From contig JANQOB010000018.1 of NCBI GenBank assembly GCA_028279275.1, positions 186,001 through 250,000 of the forward strand: DNA of 64,000 nucleotides. Reading direction: 5' to 3'. The translations under genes were made by a program, and so were the position numbers. Below are positions 7,724 through 17,188 of this stretch, piece by piece (position 1 is the first letter of the stretch; each line of letters begins with the position of its first letter). This DNA comes from Gammaproteobacteria bacterium. GTDB taxonomy: Bacteria; Pseudomonadota; Gammaproteobacteria; UBA4575. The notes beneath the pieces were generated by a model that saw only the letters and a list, made by a program, of their open reading frames with translations, did no database searches and was not told the DNA's origin.

Positions 7724-8497
7724 TTATCTTCTTACCATAATACCTTGTTCAGCCATATAGCTTTTTGCTTCTTGGATAGAATATTCACCAAAATGAAATA
7801 TGCTAGCTGCCAATACGGCATCCGCTTTACCTATTGTCACGCCATCAGCTAGATGTGCCAATGTACCCACACCTCCAGAGGCAATAACCGGAATACCAAC
7901 GGCTTCACTAATTGACCGAGTAAGCTCCAAATCGAAGCCTATTTTTGTGCCATCACGGTCCATGCTGGTGAGCAATATTTCTCCTGCACCTAGTTGTTGC
8001 ATTTTCTCAGCCCATTTTAACGCATCTAAGCCCGTGGGCTTGCGTCCTCCATGAGTATAAATTTCCCACTTTAGTGGCTCATTTGGTTGGCTTACTTGTT
8101 TTGCATCGATGGCCACAACTATGCATTGAGAGCCGACTTTGTCACTTGCCTGTTGCACAAATTCAGGATTGAAAACCGCAGCAGTATTAATGCCCACTTT
8201 ATCTGCGCCTGCGTTTAGTAAAGTTCTAATATCGTCTACTTTTCGAATCCCGCCACCTACAGTTAAAGGTATGAATACTTCTGCAGCAACGCGCTCAACT
8301 ACATGTACCATCGTTTCACGTTCATCCGAGCTCGCTGTGATATCTAAAAAAGTAATTTCATCAGCGCCTTCAAAATCGTAACGTTTGGCGATTTCTACTG
8401 GGTCACCTGCATCGCGTATATCAACAAATTTAACACCTTTCACCACACGACCAGCATCAACGTCAAGGCAAGGAATAATTCTTTTAGCAAGCGACAT
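7724..8497 (-). CDS. hisF: Imidazole glycerol phosphate synthase, cyclase subunit
   Basis: HisF forms the cyclase half of IGP synthase, using ammonia from HisH. The protein is a (beta-alpha)8 barrel of 257 aa starting [21 protein letters not shown]. Catalytic aspartates are in CLDVDAG near the N-terminus and LLTSMDRDG on the C-terminal half; the phosphate sites GGGIR and ASGGVG are present. The ATG at 8497 is chosen because the family begins at [12 protein letters not shown]; the frame extends 14 codons further upstream without homology. It lies in the his operon after hisA. Confidence 0.97.
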   Translation of the reverse strand: MSLAKRIIPCLDVDAGRVVKGVKFVDIRDAGDPVEIAKRYDFEGADEITFLDITASSDERETMVHVVERVAAEVFIPLTVGGGIRKVDDIRTLLNAGADKVGINTAAVFNPEFVQQASDKVGSQCIVVAIDAKQVSQPNEPLKWEIYTHGGRKPTGLDALKWAEKMQQLGAGEILLTSMDRDGTKIGFDLELTRSISEAVGIPVIASGGVGTLAHLADGVTIGKADAVLAASIFHFGEYSIQEAKSYMAEQGIMVRR

Positions 8498-8563
8498 GAT
8501 TTTTAGCTTTAAGAGTTTTGACAGATATACGTCTGTCAATCATGAATAATTAATAAGAAATGT

Positions 8564-9301
8564 TTACGACTGATAAGAATCTGCAAGTTTTTGTGCGTGC
8601 TGCAAATCTATGGTGCCTTCGTACAAAGCTCTTCCGACTATCACGCCTATAATCCCTTCTTCGTCACATTCACACAAACGTTTGATATCGTTTTCATCTG
8701 TAACACCGCCCGAAGCAATTACAGGAATATGGATCGCTGCAGAAAGTTCAGCTGTAGATTCGACGTTTAAACCTTCCATCATACCGTCACGGCTAATATC
8801 CGTGAAAACGATCGCTGCAACACCATCCGCTTCAAAATGCTGCGCCATATCAATGACATCGTGATGAGATAACTTGGACCAGCCATCAATCGCAACTTTA
8901 CCGTCTTTTGCATCTAGCCCAACGATGATATGCCCAGGAAACTCCAAGCATAAGTCGTTTACAAAGTGTGGCGCACTAACCGCTTGAGTGCCAATAATCA
9001 CATATTGAACTCCAACGTCTAAATAGGCTTGCACAGTATCTTCATCCCGAATTCCCCCTCCAAGTTGTATCGGTAAGTCAGGATGGCTATCTGCAATGCT
9101 ATGAATTATTTCACGATTTTTAGGACTTCCAGAAGCCGCACCATCGAGGTCAACGATATGTAAACGCTTTGCTCCTGCTTCTACCCACTGATCAGCTACT
9201 GCAATAGGGTCTTCGGAAAATACAGTGACATCATCCATACTACCTTGACGCAAACGCACACATTTACCGTCTTTTAAATCTATTGCCGGGATTACAATCA
9301 T
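8564..9301 (-). CDS. hisA: Phosphoribosylformimino-AICAR-P isomerase
   Basis: Isomerises ProFAR to PRFAR in histidine synthesis. The protein is a 245-aa (beta-alpha)8 barrel with [17 protein letters not shown] at the N-terminus (catalytic Asp8), GGGIRDEDT, and [12 protein letters not shown] carrying the second catalytic Asp. It lies 3 bp after hisH and 66 bp before hisF, all in one transcription direction. Confidence 0.97.
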   Translation of the reverse strand: MIVIPAIDLKDGKCVRLRQGSMDDVTVFSEDPIAVADQWVEAGAKRLHIVDLDGAASGSPKNREIIHSIADSHPDLPIQLGGGIRDEDTVQAYLDVGVQYVIIGTQAVSAPHFVNDLCLEFPGHIIVGLDAKDGKVAIDGWSKLSHHDVIDMAQHFEADGVAAIVFTDISRDGMMEGLNVESTAELSAAIHIPVIASGGVTDENDIKRLCECDEEGIIGVIVGRALYEGTIDLQHAQKLADSYQS

Positions 9302-9304
9302 CGT

Positions 9305-9961
9305 CTAATTAATGCTGGCACTACCGTCCCAGTGTATAAAGTTTTTTAATAGTTGCAAACCCGCTTGCGCGCTCTTCTCAGGGTGACATTGCAGTGCAAA
9401 AACATTTTCATGCGCAATAACCGAGGTAAAAGCAACTCCATAATCTGTGACACCAGCAGTCAACTCCGGTTGCTCAGGATAAACAAAGTAGCTGTGAACA
9501 AAATAAAAATAGCTCTTGTCTTTTATGTTATTCCAAAGCGGGTGATTTTGTTGTTGTTGAATCACGTTCCAACCCATATGTGGAACTTTATAAGATGTTT
9601 CACTTGCTCCAATTTCTATATGGTTACCAAAATATTTAACCGTACCCGAATAAAGACCTAAACAATCAATTCCATTATTTTCTTCACTCATCTGCATCAG
9701 CACTTGCATACCCATGCAAATACCTAAAAAAGGTTTTTGTTTTGCAGCCGTCATTATCACAGGTTGTAAACTATATTCATCTAAGGCTTGCATACAGTCC
9801 TTTGCGGCGCCTTGTCCAGGGAAAATAATTTTGTCACTCGCTGCAATTTTTTTTGCATCAGATGTTACAACAATAGAATCTTTTGCATCAGCAACATGTT
9901 CTACTGCTTTTGCAACAGAATATAAGTTGCCCATGCCATAATCTACGATAGCAATATTCAT
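9305..9961 (-). CDS. hisH: Imidazole glycerol phosphate synthase, glutaminase subunit
   Basis: Class I glutamine amidotransferase that supplies ammonia to HisF. The 218-aa product has the nucleophile Cys82 in LGICMGMQ and the catalytic His and Glu in LQCHPEKS near the C-terminus. The N-terminus IAIVDYGMGNLYSV is typical. The central part has an insertion (around NNIKDKSYFYFVHSYFVYPE) within the normal range of the family. It follows hisB after 59 bp and precedes hisA by 3 bp. Confidence 0.97.
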   Translation of the reverse strand: MNIAIVDYGMGNLYSVAKAVEHVADAKDSIVVTSDAKKIAASDKIIFPGQGAAKDCMQALDEYSLQPVIMTAAKQKPFLGICMGMQVLMQMSEENNGIDCLGLYSGTVKYFGNHIEIGASETSYKVPHMGWNVIQQQQNHPLWNNIKDKSYFYFVHSYFVYPEQPELTAGVTDYGVAFTSVIAHENVFALQCHPEKSAQAGLQLLKNFIHWDGSASIN

Positions 9962-10020
9962 ATTAAGAAAATGTTGCTCGATAAACTTTCTGCACGGAGC
10001 TAATTGAAAAAGATAACATT

Positions 10021-10614
10021 CTATAAACTACCTTTTGTAGAGGGAACGACTCCTTGCATGCGTTCATCGGCAGTAATTGCCATACGTAGTGCACGACCAA
10101 AGGCTTTAAAAATTGTCTCAGCTATGTGATGCGAGTTTTCGCCTGATAAATTATCAATGTGTAACGTTACATTAGCGTGATTTACAAATCCCTGGAAAAA
10201 TTCATGGGTAAGATCAACATCAAAATCACCTACGCGGGAACGTGGAAATTGCACCCGAAACTCCAGTCCCGGTCGACCAGAAAAATCGATCACCACACGT
10301 GATAGCGCTTCGTCCAGAGGTACATAAGCATGTCCATAGCGACAAATGCCTTTTTTATCGCTTATCGCTTGGCTGAAGGCTTGTCCCAGAGTAATACCTA
10401 CATCCTCCACTGTATGGTGCGCATCAATTTCAAGATCACCCTTAGCATCAATATTCAAATCCAACATGCCATGACGGGCAATTTGGTCCAACATATGCTC
10501 AAAGAAAGGTAAGCCCGTCCTCAAAGAAGAATGGCCTTTACCATCTAAGTTTAATTGAATTGCGATTTGAGTTTCGTTTGTGTTGCGTTCAACACTAGCA
10601 GTACGTGCAGTCAC
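10021..10614 (-). CDS. hisB: Imidazoleglycerol-phosphate dehydratase
   Basis: Dehydrates IGP to imidazole acetol phosphate. The 197-aa product is the monofunctional dehydratase, without the HisB-N phosphatase domain found in enteric bacteria. The two His-rich metal motifs typical of the family are present ([10 protein letters not shown] and [12 protein letters not shown]). Translation starts with GTG at 10614. This is the first his gene of the run; hisG, hisD and hisC are not in the window. Confidence 0.96.
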   Translation of the reverse strand: MTARTASVERNTNETQIAIQLNLDGKGHSSLRTGLPFFEHMLDQIARHGMLDLNIDAKGDLEIDAHHTVEDVGITLGQAFSQAISDKKGICRYGHAYVPLDEALSRVVIDFSGRPGLEFRVQFPRSRVGDFDVDLTHEFFQGFVNHANVTLHIDNLSGENSHHIAETIFKAFGRALRMAITADERMQGVVPSTKGSL

Positions 10615-10663
10615 GGCAGTATAAATGTATGGGTTTGTTATATAAGTATTTGTATATTCTTTT

Positions 10664-11101
10664 CTATATTTGTAGCCAAAATGTCACGGGCCCGTTATTA
10701 GTTAGCTTCACTTGCATATCGGCACCAAATACACCAGCCGAAACTTTATCATATTCAGCTTTCAATTTGTCTAAAAAATAGTCAAATAGCTGTTCACCCT
10801 GATCAGGGGATGCAGCAGAGGAAAAATTTGGTCGTAAGCCTTTTTTTGTATCTGCAGCCAGTGTGAATTGCGGTACTAGTAAAATGCCGCCTGCGATCTC
10901 CTTGATATTTTTATTCATCTTATTGTGCTCATCTGCGAACATACGATAAGCCATGATACGATGTAGCATTTGATCAGCAATATTAAGGGTGTCATGTTTC
11001 TGCACTGCAAGAAATACCAGCATGCCTGCATTGATATTCCCAACAATTTTCTTATTAACTTCAACGCTTGCGCAAGATACGCGTTGTAATAAGGCAATCA
11101 T
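10664..11101 (-). CDS. dtd: D-aminoacyl-tRNA deacylase
   Basis: Removes D-amino acids and glycine mischarged on tRNA. The 145-aa length is normal and it opens [15 protein letters not shown]. The two active-site motifs are [12 protein letters not shown] (usually SQFTL; here Val-Pro precedes Gln) and the C-terminal [10 protein letters not shown]. The start codon overlaps the stop of pip (ATGA at 11098-11101), so the pair is translationally coupled. It lies upstream of the his run, 49 bp before hisB. Confidence 0.95.
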   Translation of the reverse strand: MIALLQRVSCASVEVNKKIVGNINAGMLVFLAVQKHDTLNIADQMLHRIMAYRMFADEHNKMNKNIKEIAGGILLVPQFTLAADTKKGLRPNFSSAASPDQGEQLFDYFLDKLKAEYDKVSAGVFGADMQVKLTNNGPVTFWLQI

Positions 11102-12054
11102 GCTAATCGCCTGGCAAACTTTTGGTTTGCACCTACTAACTCGTCAACAATCTCATCCTCAGTGGCAGAATGCCCCGATGTAGGTGCAATAATAAATTCT
11201 GCGGTTGGCCAAGCCTGGTGTAATGCATATGCTTGTTCAACTGGACACACAATATCATAACGCCCGTGCACAATAACTCCGGGTATATTTTCTAATTTAT
11301 TAGCATTTGCAAGTAATTGATTATTATCTAGGAAAGAGTCATTGATAAAGTAATGACATTCTATTCTTGCCAAACTTAAAGCGGTATGTTCATCAGAAAA
11401 ATGATTTAACACACTAGGTTTAGTAATTAAATTTGAGGTATTTCCTTCCCAAACAGACCATGCTCGTGCCGCTTGCAAACGCGTTTGTTTGTCTTCAGAT
11501 GTTAAGCGTTTATAAAAAGCATTTACTAAGTTGTCACGCTCATTTGGATCAATAACCTTTATGTAGTCTTGCCATAAGTCAGGATAAATACTGCATGCTC
11601 CATCTTGATAAAACCATTCAATATCCCGTGGACGACATAGAAAAATACCTCTTAGCACCAAACCCGTTACATTTTCCGGATAGGTTTCAGCATAAACTAA
11701 GGCTAATGTAGATCCCCAAGAACCACCAAATACTAACCACTTTTCAATGTTTAAATATTCACGGATAGTTTCAATGTCAGCGACTAAATGTTGCGTGGTA
11801 TTTTCACGTAATTCGGCATGCGGAGTGGATCTCCCGCAACCACGTTGATCAAATAACACGATGCGATATTTATCAGGGTCAAAAAATCTTCTTTGAAATG
11901 GCTCACAGGCAGCGCCTGGACCACCATGTAAAAAAACCACGGGTATACCTTGCGGGTTGCCACACTCTTCAATCCATAAAGTATGCAAATCAGAAACTTT
12001 TAATTGTGACTCGCGATAGGGTTCAATTTCTGGATAAAGTTTTTTTAATGACAT
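11098..12054 (-). CDS. pip: Prolyl aminopeptidase (alpha/beta hydrolase)
   Basis: Releases N-terminal proline from peptides in the cytoplasm. The 318-aa alpha/beta-hydrolase fold (peptidase family S33) has the oxyanion motif HGGPGAACEP, the nucleophile elbow GGSWGSTLAL, the acid in VHGRYDIVCP and the catalytic His in SGHSATE. The segment DQRGCGRSTPHA is characteristic of proline iminopeptidases. The stop overlaps the dtd start by 4 bp. Confidence 0.94.
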   Translation of the reverse strand: MSLKKLYPEIEPYRESQLKVSDLHTLWIEECGNPQGIPVVFLHGGPGAACEPFQRRFFDPDKYRIVLFDQRGCGRSTPHAELRENTTQHLVADIETIREYLNIEKWLVFGGSWGSTLALVYAETYPENVTGLVLRGIFLCRPRDIEWFYQDGACSIYPDLWQDYIKVIDPNERDNLVNAFYKRLTSEDKQTRLQAARAWSVWEGNTSNLITKPSVLNHFSDEHTALSLARIECHYFINDSFLDNNQLLANANKLENIPGVIVHGRYDIVCPVEQAYALHQAWPTAEFIIAPTSGHSATEDEIVDELVGANQKFARRLA

Positions 12055-12080
12055 GGTTTTTTTGTCAATCTTTTTTAGAT

Positions 12081-12665
12081 TTATCTTTTTTGAGCAACCA
12101 ACATCGCAATATCACGTAAACCCGTATTTAAATCACCCACACGCCCATAGTCTTGGTACGCCAAAATGTGTAGGGATGAAAATAGTGTCAGCAACTCGTT
12201 TTCTTGTAGTCGATATGCAGGGTTATTAGGGCCTACATCTGAAACACTTTCTTGAACAAAAGTTTGATAGAACAAAATGCCTTTAGGTTTTAGCGCTGCA
12301 ATGATGTTGGAAGTAATCGAGCGCTCTAAATAATTGCTAACACAAATTACATCAAACGAATTAGCTGCTGGTGGCAGCTCTTCTATATCTCGAGTTTCTG
12401 TAATTATAGAAAGATCATTTTCATTACAATAAGTCTGTAGTTTATCAATTGCCTGAGTAGATTTATCCCAGGCATACGTTGTTAAACCATGCTTGGTTAA
12501 ATAAATTGCATTTGCGCCTAAACCACAAGCAAGATCAAGTGCTATTCCAGTTTCAGGTAATAAGCATGTGTGTTGTAGTAAAACTTCAGCAGGGTTTGCT
12601 AAATTAACTTCTGAACTATCTTGCTCAACATAAATTTTATCCCACTTATCTTGTATATCTTTCAT
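12081..12665 (-). CDS. Class I SAM-dependent methyltransferase
   Basis: The 194-aa protein has a Rossmann methyltransferase core: motif I ALDLACGLGANAIYL (about 43-57), the acidic end of strand 2 in AWDKS, and post-motif SFDVICVSNYLER. The closest family in layout is the TehB-like small-molecule methyltransferases, but the substrate is not readable. It is followed after 26 bp by pip. Upstream, between it and trkH, lies a long nested inverted repeat, so its expression may be separated from trkH. Confidence 0.8.
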   Translation of the reverse strand: MKDIQDKWDKIYVEQDSSEVNLANPAEVLLQHTCLLPETGIALDLACGLGANAIYLTKHGLTTYAWDKSTQAIDKLQTYCNENDLSIITETRDIEELPPAANSFDVICVSNYLERSITSNIIAALKPKGILFYQTFVQESVSDVGPNNPAYRLQENELLTLFSSLHILAYQDYGRVGDLNTGLRDIAMLVAQKR

Positions 12666-12672
12666 GGTTAAA

Positions 12673-12792
12673 CAAGCTCTGATTTATTTTAAGACAATGC
12701 AAAAAATGACAAAATGAGCGATGTGTATTTGTAATACATGAGCGAAATTGCGACCATTTTTTAACGAAGTATTTAAATTAAATCAGAGCTTG
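12673..12792. repeat. 120-bp nested inverted repeat between trkH and the methyltransferase gene
   Basis: CAAGCTCTGATTTA (12673-12686) is repeated inverted at 12779-12792 without mismatch; allowing one mismatch the arms reach 20 bp. Inside are AAAAAATG/CATTTTTT arms, a hairpin TGTATT-TGT-AATACA (12724-12738), and ATGAGCGA repeated directly at 12714 and 12738. It fills nearly all of the intergenic space. It could be a long mRNA hairpin or a small transposon-derived (MITE- or REP-like) element. I see no target-site duplication and no second copy in the window. Confidence 0.6.
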
Positions 12793-12795
12793 CTA

Positions 12796-14247
12796 TCACC
12801 TGCGCCAAAATGCTGGAGTGAGGATAACAAGTAATGTGAAAATTTCTAGGCGTCCTAGCAACATACCCATACACAATACCCATTTACTAAAATTATTAAT
12901 ACTCGTGTAATTGGCACCCACTTCACCCAATCCTGGACCTAAATTATTAAGCGTTGCAGTAACTGCGGAGAAGGCCGTCACTTGATCTAATCCTGATGCC
13001 ATCAATAATAAAAGCATCACCACAAACACGCCGACATAGGCCGAGAAAAAGCCCCATACCGCTTCTATCACGCGACTGTCTACAGCTTTAGAACCAATTT
13101 TCACAGCAATTTTTGCATTTGGATGAATCAGACGTTGCATTTCTCGCAGACCTTGCTTTACCAACAGAAGCACTCGTATCACTTTCATGCCTCCACCTGT
13201 TGAGCCTGTACAACCTCCTATAAAACTTGCTAGTAATAATAGTAACGGTAGGAAGCTTGGCCAAAAATGATATTGGGACGTGGTAAATCCAGTTGTTGTT
13301 GCAATTGAAACGGAGTGAAACACCGCTTTTGAAAAGGCATCACCCCAACTTAAATATACTTCTCCTATACGTAAAAATACTGCCGTAATCGTAGTTATTG
13401 AGATGATTACAAAAAAATAGGTTTTAAATTCTGCATCTTGAAAGTAGTGACGCAAACTTTGTGATTTCCAAGTTATAAAATGCAAACCAAAATTTAAGCC
13501 TGAGAGCAGCATAAAAATAATAGCAACAGTTTCAATCGATGCACTGTTGTAATAACCAATGCTTTCATCATGTGTAGAAAAACCACCAATCGCTACAGTA
13601 GAAAAACTGTGTCCAATAGCATCAAATACTTTCATCCCGGCTAACCAATAACTGACTGCACAAGCTACGGTTAAGGATAAATATATATACCAAAGTGCTT
13701 TTGCGGTTTCTTTAATTCGTGGTGTTAGTTTTGTGTCTTTTACTGGGCCTGGTGTTTCTGCACGATATAATTGCATACCGCCAACCCCAAGCATGGGTAG
13801 GATTGCTACTGCTAATACAATAATTCCCATGCCGCCTAGCCATTGTAATGATTGTCTATAAAATAAAATTGATCTTGGTAATTCATCAAGATTAGTGATT
13901 ACCGTAGCACCCGTAGTAGTTAGGCCCGAAATCGATTCAAAGATGGCATCCGTAATTCCAATAGAAAGAGCATTGCTTAATATTAATGGTAGAGCGCCAA
14001 ATAAACCGAGTACTGTCCAAAATAAGACAACGATTAAAAATCCGTCACGTAAACGCAAATCATCTCGGTAAGTTCTTACTGGATACCACAACAATAAACC
14101 AGTAACTAAAGTAATAATAAATGCTAATAGAAAGGGTGTATAAGCATGCTCGCTATAAATTTGATCAACAAGTATAGGCGGCAACATCGTAACACTAAAC
14201 CATGCCAGCAAAATTCCTAAAACGCGTTGAATGACTTGTCTTTGCAT
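12796..14247 (-). CDS. trkH: Trk potassium uptake channel subunit TrkH
   Basis: Membrane subunit of the Trk K+ uptake system. The 483-aa product has about ten membrane segments in four M1-P-M2 repeats; filter-region signatures are SGLTTTGATV, FSTVAIGGFSTH, SIATTTGFTT and TATLNNLGPGLG. GGCTGSTGGGMKVIR is conserved in TrkH/TrkG. It follows trkA, which gates it, on the same strand after 88 bp, with an AT-rich inverted repeat between the two. Confidence 0.96.
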   Translation of the reverse strand: MQRQVIQRVLGILLAWFSVTMLPPILVDQIYSEHAYTPFLLAFIITLVTGLLLWYPVRTYRDDLRLRDGFLIVVLFWTVLGLFGALPLILSNALSIGITDAIFESISGLTTTGATVITNLDELPRSILFYRQSLQWLGGMGIIVLAVAILPMLGVGGMQLYRAETPGPVKDTKLTPRIKETAKALWYIYLSLTVACAVSYWLAGMKVFDAIGHSFSTVAIGGFSTHDESIGYYNSASIETVAIIFMLLSGLNFGLHFITWKSQSLRHYFQDAEFKTYFFVIISITTITAVFLRIGEVYLSWGDAFSKAVFHSVSIATTTGFTTSQYHFWPSFLPLLLLLASFIGGCTGSTGGGMKVIRVLLLVKQGLREMQRLIHPNAKIAVKIGSKAVDSRVIEAVWGFFSAYVGVFVVMLLLLMASGLDQVTAFSAVTATLNNLGPGLGEVGANYTSINNFSKWVLCMGMLLGRLEIFTLLVILTPAFWRR

Positions 14248-14269
14248 GAGTTAGTAATTAGATAAAATG

Positions 14270-14289
14270 TAAATATTAAAAAATATTTA
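14270..14289. repeat. AT-rich inverted repeat between trkA and trkH
   Basis: TAAATATT-AAAA-AATATTTA is a perfect 8-bp-arm palindrome just upstream of trkH. Next to it, 14296-14315 has CGCG arms around an AT centre. Either could form an intercistronic mRNA hairpin. The base composition makes chance a real possibility. Confidence 0.3.
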
Positions 14290-14335
14290 ACGGAAACGCG
14301 TTTTTAAAATCGCGATGCGGGATTATTAACCTAGA

Positions 14336-15709
14336 TTATATAAACGTTGCACTAACTTGAAACAGCTTTTCTATATCTTTAACTGCTATCTTGTTCGCTA
14401 AAAAGATAATCACGTGGTCTTCTGACTCTATTGTGATATCTGCCTCTGCCATCATCACCTCATCGCCACGAACTATGGCACCAATTGTCGCACCACTTGG
14501 TAGATTAATTTGCTCTATATTACGCCCAACTACTTTAGAAGTCTTTTTATCGCCATGTGCAACAGCTTCAATTGCTTCCGCCGCGCCACGTCGAAGAGAA
14601 TGCACAGCAACGATATCCCCCTTACGAACATGTGCTAAAAGTGTGCCTAGTGTTACTTGCTGAGGTGAAATCGCAATATCAATCATGCCACTTTCTACTA
14701 GGTCTACATAGCTAGGACGATTGATTAATGACATTACTTTATTGGCGCCTAAGCGTTTTGCTAGCATAGCCGAAAGAATATTGGCTTCATCATCATTGGT
14801 GAGCGCACAAAATATATCCATGTTTTCAATATTTTCTTCTAATAACATGTCTTGATCTGCAGCATCTCCCTGTAAAACGATTGCCTTATCCAGTGATTCA
14901 GATAAATAATTTGCTCGTTCAGGATAGGCTTCAATAATTTTAACTTGGTATTTGCTTTCTAAAGCTTTGGCGAGGTGAAAACCGATGTTTCCACCACCGG
15001 CAAGTAGCACACGCTTGTAAGGTTTATCCGCACCACGCAGCTGTGTTGTCAGTGTCATGGCATTTGCAGAGGATGCCAGGAAAAATACTTCATCCTCAGC
15101 ATCAATAACCGTATTGCTATCTAATGTTATCGAATCGTCATTTCGATATATCGCCACCACTTTTGCTTCTGTTTCAGGCATGGCCTCCCAAATATCCTCT
15201 AAACGCTTTCCGATTAAAGGACCATCGGCCTCAGCACGTATGACCAATAATTTAATTTGGCCATTGGCAAAGTCTAAAACTTGTAATGACCCGGGATATT
15301 CAATTAAGCGTTGTATATATTGTGAGATTAAATGCTCAGGACTAATAAGCACATCTACGGGTAATGCTTCTTGTACAAACAAATCACTATAAGTGAGGTA
15401 CTCCACTGCACGTATACGTGCAATTTTTGTGGGAGTGTGGAAAAGTGTATAGGCAACTTGGCAAGCCACCATATTTGTCTCGTCACTATTAGTAAGCGCA
15501 ATGATCATGTCCGCATCTTTAGCACCTGCCTGAGCTAACACCGAAGGATGTGATGCCTCACCGACAACTGTGCGTAAATCGGCACGATCTTGGATATCCT
15601 GCAAAATCAAGGTGTCGGTATCGACAACAGTGATATCGTTGTTTTCATTTGCCAAGCTCAGTGCCAGCGATCCGCCTACTTGGCCTGCGCCTAAGATTAT
15701 GATTTTCAT
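14336..15709 (-). CDS. trkA: Trk system regulatory subunit TrkA
   Basis: Peripheral NAD(H)/ATP-binding ring that gates TrkH. The 457-aa product has two tandem RCK units, each a Rossmann domain (MKIIILGAGQVGGSLA at the N-terminus; RVLLAGGGNIGFHLA about residue 235) followed by a TrkA-C domain (about 140-215 and 370-455). It is co-oriented with trkH and lies downstream of ntrYX, separated by 117 bp. A link between K+ uptake and the two-component system is suggested by proximity only. Confidence 0.97.
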   Translation of the reverse strand: MKIIILGAGQVGGSLALSLANENNDITVVDTDTLILQDIQDRADLRTVVGEASHPSVLAQAGAKDADMIIALTNSDETNMVACQVAYTLFHTPTKIARIRAVEYLTYSDLFVQEALPVDVLISPEHLISQYIQRLIEYPGSLQVLDFANGQIKLLVIRAEADGPLIGKRLEDIWEAMPETEAKVVAIYRNDDSITLDSNTVIDAEDEVFFLASSANAMTLTTQLRGADKPYKRVLLAGGGNIGFHLAKALESKYQVKIIEAYPERANYLSESLDKAIVLQGDAADQDMLLEENIENMDIFCALTNDDEANILSAMLAKRLGANKVMSLINRPSYVDLVESGMIDIAISPQQVTLGTLLAHVRKGDIVAVHSLRRGAAEAIEAVAHGDKKTSKVVGRNIEQINLPSGATIGAIVRGDEVMMAEADITIESEDHVIIFLANKIAVKDIEKLFQVSATFI

Positions 15710-15826
15710 AACATTTTTTCACCAAGCAAGTCTTTTAGACCCTGTCGTAATACAGCCGGCGCAGGATAGGCGGGTTAATTACGACATGCAAGCCCTTTTC
15801 TACCAAACAGTATGAACGGTAGGTAA

Positions 15827-17188
15827 CTATTGCACGTCTTTGGTATTTATTCCCAGAGCCCTCAGTTTACGATATAGGTGGGTACGCTCAAGCCCAACAC
15901 GCTCGGATAGTTTGCTGATATTGCCATCGACTTGTTTCAACTGATATAAGAAATAACTACGTTCAAAAGACTCGCGTGCTTCTCTTAATGGCAGTCTGTA
16001 TAACTTTTCATGTTCAGTGGAATCATTTTGAGATTCTGCACTTTGCTCTTCCAATGCTTGCTCTACTTCTTCAGCAGAAATTTCATCTTCTGAGCTTAGT
16101 ATTAGCAACCTTTGCACTAAATTTTTCAGCTCTCGCACATTGCCTGGCCAAGTGTAGTGGAGCAAGCGGTTTTGAGCTGCTATAGCAAAATTTCTATATG
16201 GGTAATTGTCTTTTGAGCAATAAAAATCTATGTAGTAGCGCAATAGCTCAGGTACATCTTGCAAGTGCTCACGTAAAGCTGGGATTCGCACCGGAATGAC
16301 ATTTAATAAAAAGTATAATTCGTCATCAAAGCGGTTGGCCTTAACTTCTGCCTGTAAATTATGTTGCGTAGCAACCATCATCCTTGCATCAAACTTTTGA
16401 TCGATGCTACCGCCAACACGATAATATTGTTTTCGTTGTAATAGACGTAATAACAATTTTTGGCCTTGAGGATTAATTTTAGCTACATCGCTAATAAAAA
16501 TTGTTCCGCCTTTCGATAATTCAAATATCCCAGGTGTAATGACACCGTCCTCTTCAGAGCCAATTAATTGTTTAGTCGCTTCCCGAGTATTAAAGTTATC
16601 TTCGTTTAAAGAGATAAAGCGTTTGGATTTTCTTGAGCTTAGTGAATGTATAAAGTTAGCGTAGGACTTTTTACCAACTCCATTTTCACCTTTGATAAAT
16701 AAGATATTGTCATGTGCAGCTAATTTTTTTGCCTGGTCTCGTAAAGATTGAATCGGCAAACTTGCTCCGATTGGTGCTTCAATTAAACTGTCATTTATAG
16801 TCGAAGTTTCGTTTTGATCTGATGCCTCTAGTGCGCGCTTAACACTAACAAGTAATTTTGCCATGGTTAGTGGTTTTTCAATAAAATCGTAAGCGCCTAA
16901 ACGTGTGGCTTCTACAGCCGTTTCAACAGTGCCATGTCCAGACATCATAACAACAGGACATTGTAAACTTCCGCTACTCTGCCAATCTTTTAATAAACTA
17001 ATCCCATCTTCTCCAGGCATCCAAATATCTAATAGAACTAAATCTGGTTGTTTGCTACTTGCATGCTTGCGTGCGATTTTAGTGTTCTCTGCAACACTGA
17101 CTTCGTAACCTTCATCCACTAATATTTCTTGCACCAAATTACGTATGTCTGGTTCATCGTCAACAACTAATATACTTTCTTGACTCAT
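15827..17188 (-). CDS. ntrX: NtrX-like response regulator with degenerate AAA+ domain
   Basis: The 453-aa regulator has three parts. The receiver domain (1-120) carries the phosphoacceptor Asp54 in LVLLDIWMPGEDG. An NtrC-type AAA+ domain spans about 140-375. A Fis-type helix-turn-helix ends the protein (GNISKLSERVGLERTHLYRK). The AAA+ part is abnormal. Walker A reads GENGVGKKS, the GAFTGA loop that contacts sigma-54 is missing (residues 206-222 read TKQLIGSEEDG...), and Walker B is GGTIFISDV instead of GGTLFLDE. It therefore probably acts without sigma-54. ATGA overlap with ntrY shows a coupled two-component pair. The signal is unknown; in other bacteria NtrYX is tied to nitrogen or redox control. 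Confidence 0.9.
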   Translation of the reverse strand: MSQESILVVDDEPDIRNLVQEILVDEGYEVSVAENTKIARKHASSKQPDLVLLDIWMPGEDGISLLKDWQSSGSLQCPVVMMSGHGTVETAVEATRLGAYDFIEKPLTMAKLLVSVKRALEASDQNETSTINDSLIEAPIGASLPIQSLRDQAKKLAAHDNILFIKGENGVGKKSYANFIHSLSSRKSKRFISLNEDNFNTREATKQLIGSEEDGVITPGIFELSKGGTIFISDVAKINPQGQKLLLRLLQRKQYYRVGGSIDQKFDARMMVATQHNLQAEVKANRFDDELYFLLNVIPVRIPALREHLQDVPELLRYYIDFYCSKDNYPYRNFAIAAQNRLLHYTWPGNVRELKNLVQRLLILSSEDEISAEEVEQALEEQSAESQNDSTEHEKLYRLPLREARESFERSYFLYQLKQVDGNISKLSERVGLERTHLYRKLRALGINTKDVQ

